This document shows, in pieces, positions 55,061 to 64,000 of a DNA stretch of 64,000 bases (positions are counted from its first letter, which is position 1; every line of letters starts with the position of its first letter). The stretch is from Rhabdophis nuchalis. Lineage: Eukaryota > Chordata > Lepidosauria > Squamata > Natricidae. The position numbers and the translations under genes are program-made. The DNA lies in contig CM077652.1 in assembly GCA_039707465.1 (NCBI GenBank), positions 39,246,118 through 39,310,117 on the forward strand. Reading direction: 5' to 3'. Below the pieces are notes generated by a model, which was not told where the DNA came from, did no database searches, and saw nothing but the letters and a program-made list of their open reading frames with translations.

Positions 55061-55475
55061 GTGAGTATGAAGCAAAAGGCAAAAGAAGGTGACAATCCAC
55101 TTTGGGGATATTTGGAAGGGGGATCAGAAAAGTTAAGGACCACACCATCGAAGTATCTGTATCAAAGTACTGAGACAGACCAATTGGCCAAGTCCCCCAG
55201 GGAGCTTCTCTAGCTTAAAGGGAATGAGGCAGAAATTTCCAATAATTTGAGGTTTTGTGCTAGTTGTTACATAATTTGTATCATTTGTGCAATGACATCA
55301 CATGTCATTATGTCTTATATCTAGCCATAGACTGCTATTACAGTTCTTTTATAGCTTCTTTCACCACCGCTTTCATTTTTTTAAGCCACCATGTTACATT
55401 TCTTGAACCATTGCAAATCATCCTCAGTATCAAGTAGATATTTGTGACACCGTATTTCTTGTTGCTGTTGTCCAG

Positions 55476-55579
55476 GGTATCCTCTGTCAGCCAGATTTAT
55501 CCTTCTACGTCATTGGCCAATCGAAAAGGCATCTACAATACTTTATTTGCTTTCCTCGATTCTCAGCAGAAGATCACAG
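55476..55579 (+). CDS. Module 4 exon C
   Basis: The acceptor is gttgctgttgtccag and the donor is gtaatt. It has the standard 104 bases, entering in phase 2 and leaving in phase 1. It reads VSSVSQIYPSTSLANRKGIY and ends DSQQKITG. The shared S-Q-I-Y-P near its start links it to module 1 exon C (DQIYPELS). Confidence 0.86.
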
Positions 55580-55714
55580 GTAATTGCCATCCTGTGAAGA
55601 TTTTGCAGGTCTTCAGTGAAAATTACAAGGAAGAGATATGCGATAGAGCAAACCAATCAGCAGGGCCTATGCTCACTTCACTTATGCAAGCAGGTACCAA
55701 TGCTCGTTGGGCAA

Positions 55715-55830
55715 TTTCCCATTACTTCTGTAAGAAGGGAGTGGCAAACTATTTCAATAGCATTGCCAAGAAAACTACTTGGATATGTCCATGAAGCCAC
55801 AAAGAGTTGATTCAGCTTGATGGAAGCTTT
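55715..55830 (+). mobile_element. SINE tail fragment
   Basis: gagtggcaaactatttcaat, gccaagaaaactacttgg and gtccatgaagccacaaagag match the tail type of the 5S-related SINE. It sits in the short intron between module 4 exons C and D. Confidence 0.6.
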
Positions 55831-55992
55831 ATTTTTCATAGAAAAAACAAAACAAAACCAAGTTTTGTTTGAACATGATATCAAGAGTGTCAAGATTGAT
55901 TATTATTCCTCCTAATAGAGAGCCAACCTAAACATTGATGTTCCAGGTGGATATCTAATTAGAATGAATTTTTCTGTCCTTTGACATGACAG

Positions 55993-56111
55993 GATCTGCA
56001 TGTTCTTCTCATACCAAGAGTACAGAGTCCTGGCTGCAAGACCACCTCGGGCCATTTGTCAAACAAGCTCCTTATGAAGATTTGATCAAGCTGCTGGCCA
56101 GCTTCAATGCG
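55993..56111 (+). CDS. Module 4 exon D
   Basis: The acceptor is ttgacatgacag and the donor is gtactg, which is a weak site. It encodes SACSSHTKSTESWLQDHLGP and ends LASFNA, with the early Cys and W-L pair of the D consensus. No further A exon was found in the next 600 bases, where CR1, another repeat and a DIRS element follow. The array may continue beyond the window or end here. Confidence 0.82.
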
Positions 56112-56247
56112 GTACTGTAGCTGGGTTGTATGCTCTGAAATATTTTGCTCCCATGCCCAGCCTTCATTCTACAACCTCACATACTTTTTTTTGCTATATG
56201 CTTCTAACCATATTTTGCTGCTCATTTGCACACTGATCCTTAATGTA

Positions 56248-56410
56248 GGGTAACAGAATAATAGAGTTGAAAGGGATCTTGAGATCTTCTAGTCCAACCC
56301 CCTGCTTAAGCAGGAAACCCTATTCCATTTCAAACAAACGGTTGACAATCTTTTTTTAAAATCTCCAGTGTTGGTAGCACCCACAACTTCTAGAGGCAAG
56401 TTGTTCTACT
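56248..56410 (-). mobile_element. CR1 LINE 3' end
   Basis: The + strand shows the inverse of a CR1 3' end (gttgaaagggatcttgagat, then tagtccaaccccctgcttaa). It directly follows the last recognised host exon and is followed at 56,440-56,640 by gaggcttcagggaagcctcc repeats shared with 37,380-37,700. Confidence 0.75.
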
Positions 56411-58477
56411 GACTTTCTCCTTGGAGAAAGTCTCCTTGGTTGGAGTGTCATTTTGAGTGCTGCGGAGGCTTCAGGGAAGCCTCCTAAAGGTCGCTGAAGC
56501 CTCTGGAGCACTCAAAATTATGTTCTGACCAAACCGGAAGTGACGTCCGATTTGCTTGGAGCATTGTTTTGAGCAGTCTGGAGGCTTCAGGGAAGCCTCC
56601 TGAAGGTGGCTGAAGCCTCCGGACCACTCAAAACAACAATAGTAACATTTGAGAAGCTTCTTTTCATTTTTATTCTTAGATATCAAAGAACTGATACACC
56701 AAGGAATAGTAAAAACTTTGAAGAAAGTCTATTACAAAAATTGTTCCTGAACATGCTTACAATGCCAGATTGGGAAAGCGTCCAGGATTGGATTATTCTC
56801 ATGTCCAATCTGCCCAGAGACTGAGCTAAATTTGAAACCACACCTCTCTGCTTCCTGTGCTTGGATCCACTTTCAACACAGTCTGGCCCACGAGAGACAC
56901 CTTTTTCTGTTGGCTCCCAGATTGGATTTGAGAACTTCTTTCTGGACCCTTCCCTAACCACCCCCCTTTACTTCTCCTGGCCTTTTCCTACTTAGTGGCA
57001 GTTCATCTAAGCTATTGGAGCTTAGGGATCGAAGGCACTGGCATGCGCTTGATTTGCCTCCTTATGGGCCATGTGGAGTCAGTGGAGTTCCGCTGGGATC
57101 AGCACCACAAAGGCAGCTTTTTGCAACCTGCTGCAGGAGAGGCTTGAGTCCTTGTGGAACAGGGGATAGGTCATAGGAATGCCAATGAGTGGGGATCAGC
57201 AGCAGAGACTGCATGGTGCGGCGGAGTGAGCTTGTCAGAGGCCACAAGGAGCGGTGGAGCTGCAGAGGCAGTGGGAAGCCACGTATGACGCTCCAAGGCA
57301 TCAGAGGCAGCGAAGGGCCTCCTGCAGGGTCTCCTCCTAGCTCATTCAAGGTCAAGATGCCACCCCAGGTTCTATTGTCCCTGGGGTGGTGGCTGTCACC
57401 AGCTCTTCAGAATGGATCGGTCTTCAGGGATCTGATGCGCCTCATTCTGACAACAGATGTGAGCCTCTTCAGCTGAATTCACAGCTGGCACAAGGTCAGT
57501 GGTCCCCAGCAGACTTAAGACACAATATAAACTGGCTAGAGCTGAGAGCAGTCCATCTGGCGCTCAGATACTTTGCGCTATGAATTGCCGGCCAACATGT
57601 GTTGACACTGACAGACAATGTTGCAGCCAAGCCTCACATAAACAAGCAAGGGGGCACACATTCGGTGCCCCTGTGGCACAAGGCTTTCAAATTGGGGACG
57701 TGGGCAGAACATCATCTTCTGTCTCTGATGGTGGAGCACATCTCCGGTGTGGACAATGAGCAGGTGGATTGGCTCAGCAGGGCATCGTCGACCATGGGGA
57801 ATGGCAACTTCACACCGAGCTTTTTCGCCGGATCTGTCAGAGATTCAGACAACCGCTCGTAGATCTCTTTGCATCACCGACCAACGCCTAGCTTCCCAGG
57901 TTCATCTCCTGGTTCCCGACTCAGGGAGCAGAGGACGTGGATGCACTGTGTTGCCAGTGGCTGGAGGGTCTCCTGTACACCTTCCTCCCCTTCCCCTCAT
58001 TCCTGGAGTTCTGAGGAGGGTGGTCACAGAGAGAGTGGAGGAGATTATGGTAGCACCCTTTTGGCCTTTCAGACCATGGTTTGTGGATCTAATGGACCTC
58101 TCCATAGCCCCCCATTGGAGGACTCCCAAGGAGGGAGTCTGTTCAGGGGATCCTGTTCCATCCGGAAACACAGTAGCGCTTGAGTGGGAATATCTAAAGG
58201 TGGCCAACTTCTCCAATAGGGTGATTGGAACAATTGTGGCTTCGCGTAGGCAGTCTACCATGCGTATCTATAATGCCTCCTTTGTAACTTGGTGCAGGGA
58301 AGCATGCGTCACACGTGCTGCGCCCTTGGTCCTCAGATTTTAGAGTTCCTACAGTATGGGTTGGAAAAAGGCTTTTCTCACAACACCATCTGTAGGCAGG
58401 TGGAAGCACTGTCTACAGTGCTAGGCAGCAAGGAGAACAGGTCTCTTGCTCAGCATTCAGTGATCAAGCGGTTTCTT

Positions 58478-61400
58478 TTTTTTTTAAGAAAAGTTTTTAA
58501 TTTTAATTAAACAAAAACACAAAAAAAGAATCATCCTTCATAACATCCTGTAGAAAGCATGTCGATTGGTTACAAATAACTCTTGTGCATTTCTTCCACA
58601 ATCGTTACTCATAAATCATATTAAATTATACACTTTAAATCAAAAATTATTTGTATATCTTAGTATCAATATACCAAATTCTCCCTTGGCCGCAATTATT
58701 TAAACATGCTTTTTTCTCAAATAATTCTCACTTATAGACATAACCACATAAAGGCATTCATTATTTCAAAAAATCTCCAATAACATTGCATCTTAAAAAC
58801 ATGTTCTAAATAAAAGTCAATTAGTAATATTTCTAACCCCCCCCTATTTTTTAAATATTATTAAACAATATATAACATTTCCTTAATAGTTGACTAAAAA
58901 TCCTTTACTATTTATATCCAACCTCATTCCACTTTAAATTGCATTGCACCTATAATGAATTCTAAATAAAATTTTGTTAATAAGATTTTATAGGTCTTTT
59001 TCCAAAGTCGCAACTTACAGTTTATCTCCAATTTATTTTACTAATTACACACACACACACACAGTACCATTAAGTGATATCCATAATCATTTCATTTTTA
59101 TTATTATAACTAATTATTTGTTAACAAATAAACTTTCAATAACAATCTAAAACAATCTAAAGGTTACTAAGTTTCTACTTATTAATCACCAAGAATTGGC
59201 TGATCTTTTATTGTCAACTTTCATTATCAGCCAATGTCTTTCCAGTCACGAAACAGTCTTATCTCTCTTGCCAATTGTGGTTTCAATCTTCTTTTTATCT
59301 CAGTTGTAAGATTTTTATAGACGTCACTCTGCACTTTACTGTTTAAAACGACTCTCGTTGCCCTCCTTCTGTTATTAAAAGTTGTTTATCTTTGGTTATC
59401 AAACGTGCTTCTGGAAAAAATTCTCTTCTTAAATCCATCATCAATTCTTTTTCCCCCCTCTTCTTCTTGAAAGCTGAGGTAGAGCTCAAATTCTTCGAGT
59501 TCCCTTTTCCAAATTTCCTTCTTTCTGCTTTCTCCCATACTTAATCCATTAATAAAATCATCTATTGTCTTGTTGTCTGATATCTTCTATATCTTCTTTC
59601 TCCTCTTTAATTTCTGGGGCTCCAATCTCCTCATACCTTGCCATGATAAACACCAGTTTTTTCAATTTCTTATCAATTCTCCTATATCCTTCCAAAAGAT
59701 TTAAGTTTCCAGCCAAAATTTTTTGATATTCTAAAATCCTCATCTGGGTATTGAACCATGTTTCCAAAAAAGAAAAAGAATAAGGAATAGGCCTCAGACC
59801 TATTTTATCTTTTTATCTTTTCATTTTAAATTGGCTTAAATCACGTCCTTTTATGTCTTCAAAGAAGAAGGGTTCTGTATATTTTTTTTCCTTTTTCCTT
59901 CCTTTGCCTAAACAATTATCAAAGAGCACCTGTAAAAACAATTCATGCCCTTGACTCTTTACCTGTTTCTATAAACAAATTATAAAGCCTTCATCCAAGT
60001 CAACAATCTCAAGGGAAAAGAAAAAAAAGATATTGTTTCAAAAATTCCAGCCTCTGACCTCCGAATGGCAGTGTTGCTATTCACTTTAAGAGGAGGAAAA
60101 AAATCTGTTGCAAGCATTTCAATCCACAATTACAAAGGAATTTTTTTCCCGATTTTCTTTTATTTTTTAATTTATATTTTATTTTTATTTTTATGAACAC
60201 TATAACAAAAATAACATATACAGTACGATACACTATTTCACCCAGTGCTATACAATGGAAAGGAAAATTTGATTCTTCAGATATCTTCAAATATCTTTAA
60301 GTCCTCCAAAATCCACGTTCTCTGGGTACAGGTGTTGAAGCATCCAAGGTCCCAAGTGCATAGTCCACAAATGGCTTCCAAGTCTTCCAAAAACATCTTT
60401 TTTATAAACACCCTCTCTAAATTTAATATCACATGTCATTTTATCATTTAAAGCTAATTTCCACATTTCACAATACCACTCTTCTATTTTAATATTCGTC
60501 TCTTGCTATTATAATTCTGCCCATTATAATCATAATTCTAATCAATTCTTTCTCATGTTTTGTTAATTCTAATTCCTTAATTATCAATAATAATATAGTT
60601 TCTAATCTCAATGTTATTCTTTTCTTCATCATTTCAAATATCGTTTCCTCCAATTTCTGCCAAAACTTTTTAACTTTATCACATTTATACCACATGTGTT
60701 CGTACGTTCCCAATTCCATATTACACCTCCAACATTTATTACTTATTTTTTTATCCATCAATGATAACCTCAATGGAGTCAGATACCATTTCCAAACAAC
60801 TTTAAAATTATGCTCTTTAATCCTTATGGATAAAATCCTCATGATTCGACTCTTCCAATTCACATTCCAATCCGAGTCTAATATTTTAATCTTAAGTTCT
60901 TCCTCCCAGTTCATCTTCATTGCCATTTGTGGTTTCTCATTGAAATTTATAATCTTGTATATCTTACTAACGAGTCCTTTTAACCCAATTTCGTCCTTAA
61001 TAATTTGAGATACTAGGTTTTCAAATTCAGTTTCGTTTCTACCTATTTTACATATTCCCCTTACATTCGTAGTCCATTTTTCTATCTGTATTTTTTCAAA
61101 CCAATTTAACCCCAATTTTTCCATTATTTCTTTTTTTCTGCTTTCATTTCCTAAGGCTTTTAACCAGTCTATTATACTTTCTATATTTTCCTCTTCAATT
61201 ACTTTCTCACGGGTTGTATTGGTTTTAATCGGCCAGTTTCCAATTGTCTTTCCCAAAAAGGTTATATCTGGGATTAATATTTTAACAAATTTATTCCAAA
61301 TTTTACTCAATCCCTTTAACCAATAACTATTGATTATCTTTTTTGATTTTGCTTTGTCTAGCAACCATGCATGACCAAATCTCTTAATATCTTTTAACTC

Positions 61401-62558
61401 TAAATCTCCCCAGTGCCCATCTCCTCCTTTAAGTATTTTTACCACAGTTCTAATACTATAGGCCCGGTAATAATTAAGTAGATTGGGAATTCCCAATCCA
61501 CCTTCCTTTTGGTTTTGATACCACATTTTCTTCATTAACCTAGGTCTTTTCCCACCATTACAGAATTTATCTAATTTCTTCTGATATCCTTCCATATCTT
61601 TCTCTGTCAGATTTAATGGTAGCATCTCAAATAAAAAATTGAACTTTGGTAGCAACATCATCTTACACATTGCGATTCTGCCAAACCAAGACAACTTTAT
61701 CTCTTTATATTTGTCTATCTTCTTCTCTACTTCATTCAACATCACATCATAATTAATTTTTTTCAATTCCTTAACTTTAAGTGAAAGTGTTATTCCCAAA
61801 TATTTCAATGTATTTTTAATTCTTATCCCGAATTGTTCTTGCATATTCTCCCACTCCTTGCCACTTTTATCCATTAATAGTTCAGATTTTGACCAATTTA
61901 CTTTCAAACCTGTCATTTCCTCAAATTCTTTCAAGTGTTTATTTATCTTCCTCAGGTCTTTCTCTATATCTTTCAAAATAATCAAAGTATCATCTGCATA
62001 CAAATTTATCTTATATCCCTTGTACCCTTTCAATTCTTCATCTTCTTCTATCATTTTAGTCAATATTTCCATAACCAATAAAAATAATATTGGAGACAAG
62101 GGACATCCTTGTCTCGTACCTGCTTCCAGGGTAATCTCTCCCGTCATTATTCCATTTACCTTCACTTTTGCACTACTTTTGATTTAAGTGATTTAATTCC
62201 GCTGCTTATTTCTTTTGCTTAAAGAATTTAGTTTAGTTTTAAAAAAGTGTCTTTGGGCAGTATATCTCAAAAAAACCCCACCCTTCCCAGATGGACTTAC
62301 TTTCTCTTTCAACTTCCTTCCGAAGCCGTCCCGACTTCATCAGCTTGGGGCTACCTGTTTGTCGCCAATTAGAAGCGCTTCCCCTGGGGCAATCAGGGAC
62401 TTTGCGATGTGACCAGCAAGGCTTCGTTTTCCCGATCTCCGTCCCTACGAGACAGTTTAGGTCCAAACGGACCATTCAGCAGCAAAAGTATCAACGGAAG
62501 TCCTGGATTATCGAGACCTCACATTGTATCATCGCGATGTTGGCTCCTCCTCTCCGAT
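58478..62558 (-). mobile_element. Outer L1-type insertion (5' UTR, ORF1, poly-A)
   Basis: The minus strand starts GGAGGAGCCAACATCGCG, an L1-like 5' end, near 62,550. After a second L1 it continues with an ORF1-like coiled-coil frame (METWFNTQMRILEYQKILAG, 59,767-59,558) and ends in poly-A at 58,478. The DIRS sequence on the two sides carries a near-identical GATCAA..GTTTCTT target duplication. No ORF2 of its own is evident. Confidence 0.7.
60145..62185 (-). mobile_element. Inner L1, 5'-truncated, with 558-codon ORF2 frame
   Basis: Frame 62,165-60,489 encodes the L1 reverse transcriptase from just before GTRQGCPLSPILF, through YADDTLIIL and LKYLGITLSLK, to the C-terminal region with CWRCNMELGTYEHMWYKC. 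It stops early compared with the 31,879 copy. The remaining C-terminal and 3' UTR sequence (60,488-60,240) matches the inverse of 32,040-32,300. The endonuclease is absent. It lies within the outer L1-type insertion. Confidence 0.88.
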
Positions 62559-63690
62559 CAAACAGTTTCTTAATCTCAGGCCACTGGTTGTCCACCGGTT
62601 TCCCATGTGGTTCTTACCATTAGTGCTTCAGGCTCTTATGGAGGAACATTTCAAGCCACTGAGGACAGTTAGTACGCAGTACCTCATGGTCAAGGTGGTC
62701 TTCTTAGTGGCAGTCACTTTCACCAGACGTATCTCACAGTTGAGTGCCTTGTCATCAAGGGTGGATCACAGTGTGTTTCACACAGATTGAGTGGTACTTC
62801 GTTTAGACCCTTCCTTTGTGCCTAAAATCAACTCGCCCTTTCACAGAGCACAGGAAATGGTGCTGCGGGATTTCTGCCCGACGCCTTCTAGGGATAGAGA
62901 GTGATTGTGGCATAGGTTGGACTTCAGGTGAGCATTGCGCATTTATCTTAGGCGTACTGCTTCATTCCGCTGAACAAAAGCTCTGTTCGTCTCATTCCAT
63001 CCTTCATCCTTAGAGGCTAGGGTCACCCCAACCACCATTGGGCATGGATCAGGCCAGCTATTTCCAACGCAAGCACGGAGTGTTCAGTTTCTGGCTGGCA
63101 TAACTGCCCACTCAACAAGGAGAGCGGCATCTTCAGTAGCCGGTCTGCCCAGGCTCCGTTTGAAGACATCTGTCAGGCAGCTACTTGAGCTTTGCCTACA
63201 CCATTCATTAAACACTATTGCCTTGATGCCTATGTTTCAGCTGAAACATAATTCGATCAGAGGATTTTGCACAGGGTTTTAGAAGCCCAGCCATCTCATG
63301 CTTCTTAGTTCCCTCCCTTGGTAGGTAGCTTTGGCATCTCTCAATCCTGGATGCTTCCCCAATTTCCTACGGAGAATAACAGTTGGTCTTACCTGAACCG
63401 TATTTCTCATAGGATTGGGGAAGCATCCAGATCCTTCCCTTATGTAGGTTTATAGGACTTCTGGGTAGCAAGTGAGACTGGGAAGCTGGGTGCCTTTCCC
63501 TTCTGACTTGTTTTCAGGTTTTCCATGAAACCGCAACCTTAGTTGAAAATAGAGCCAAGCACAGGAAGCAGAGAGGTGTGGCTTTGAATTTAACTCAGTC
63601 TCTGGGCAGATTGGATGTGAGAATAACCCATTCCTGGATGCTTCCCCAATCCTATGAGAAATACAGTTCAGGTAAGACCAAATGTTATTC

Positions 63691-64000
63691 ACTCCCTCAA
63701 TAGCTGGGTGAGGTCAAACAATAAGTAGAGTCTCCAGAATTTGACTCCCAAAGATACCAGACAAAAGGGCAAATCTTACTGCTCCTTTCCCCCCCTCCGA
63801 CTCCCCTTCCCCCATTTTAGAATGTTCATCCTGGTACTCAGATAATTAACTAGGTCCATTCATTTTCCTATTGACACTCATTGGAAAGGAAGGGATTGCA
63901 AGAAAGAGGAATTTGCAAGCACTGGCAATTTGCCTGGTGCCCTTGCAGTGGGAGCACAAACAGCTCAGACGGCAAAAAAGCCTTTCATCAGTTTCAGGGC
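63691..64000. other. Unassigned end of window
   Basis: No exon of the host array and no named repeat could be supported here. Confidence 0.5.

Larger units (their letters stand above)
9021..56111 (+). other. Host gene: four tandem four-exon modules, mesothelin/stereocilin-like (partial)
   Basis: Sixteen exons with consensus AG/GT borders join into one open frame of about 795 codons. They repeat the order A-B-C-D four times. Exon lengths are A 180/168/159/168, B 209/203/200/212, C 104/104/101/104 and D 119/116/119/119. Phases are A 0-0, B 0-2, C 2-1, D 1-0, so each module is a symmetric phase-0 cassette that can duplicate without frameshift. A carries an L-S-x-x-Q-L-A motif, B a W-F pair and a late Cys, D an early Cys and a W-L pair. 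Several N-x-S/T sequons suggest a secreted or surface protein. From memory, such modules occur in large vertebrate relatives of mesothelin, stereocilin and otoancorin, which are predicted to form helical-repeat solenoids. No signal peptide, start or stop exon was found, so both gene ends lie outside or were missed. No stop codon interrupts the joined exons, which argues against a pseudogene. Confidence 0.8.
56738..63690 (+). mobile_element. DIRS-type element with inverted terminal repeats, interrupted
   Basis: RNase H-like and downstream sequence (LAQGQWSPADLRHNINWLEL, TDNVAAKPHINKQGGTHS, HISGVDNEQVDWLSRASS) and a tyrosine-recombinase-like part (ASRRQSTMRIYNAS, then after the insertion ITRRISQLSALSS-like and APFEDICQAATWA-type frames) follow DIRS order. 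Frames are broken, and most of gag and RT are absent. Ends 56,738-56,872 and 63,548-63,690 are inverse copies, sharing ccacacctctctgcttcctg. An internal palindrome (ggatgcttccccaat and its inverse) lies at 63,347-63,428. Confidence 0.8.

Noticed and set aside
1..64000. CRISPR arrays, operons or bacterial features
   Set aside because: The spliced exons, poly-A retrotransposons and SINEs show a vertebrate genome; no spacer-repeat pattern was seen.

Overview
The window looks like genomic DNA from a squamate reptile (lizard or snake). The evidence is a Sauria-type tRNA SINE near 40,050, 5S-related SINE pieces, L2- and CR1-type LINEs, Penelope-like (PLE), DIRS and L1 elements, and hAT miniature elements of kinds common in squamates. 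It is eukaryotic: introns have GT/AG borders and there are no operons. Most bases are transposable elements, often nested.

The host content is one multi-exon gene on the + strand. I assembled 16 coding exons between 9,021 and 56,111. They fall into four consecutive modules, each with the same four exons (called A, B, C and D here) and the same intron-phase pattern (0, 2, 1, 0). Together they encode about 795 uninterrupted residues. The modules resemble repeats of large vertebrate secreted or GPI-type proteins related to mesothelin, stereocilin and otoancorin. That family call is from memory; the module structure is read directly. Neither end of the gene is in the window. Introns of modules 1 to 3 are swollen by retrotransposons (the first is 15.3 kb), while module 4 fits in about 2 kb.

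Layout: 1-9,020 is upstream flank or intron with a hAT miniature element, an L2 fragment, a decayed Ty3/gypsy element split by a solo LTR, and a retroviral-type LTR. 9,201-24,458 (intron A1-B1) holds SINEs, a probably inverted L2, a GC-rich palindrome with a tandem repeat, a PLE broken twice by L2 insertions, and a CR1 broken by an 854-codon L2. 24,668-32,618 holds an ORF1-only L1-type insertion, CR1, a long heptanucleotide repeat, a large L2 and an L1 3' fragment. 32,619-43,092 holds most of modules 1-3, with hAT elements, CR1, L2 and a local duplication. 43,093-51,812 holds a minisatellite, a near full-length L2, an unexplained CpG-rich block and palindromes. 51,813-56,111 completes modules 3 and 4. 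56,112-64,000 is mainly a DIRS element split by an L1-type insertion that itself carries a second L1.

The observations I find most interesting are the modular exon array, the paired loss of two cysteines in module 1, hammerhead-ribozyme-like motifs at four PLE ends, and the GC-rich palindrome whose minus strand could encode a signal peptide.
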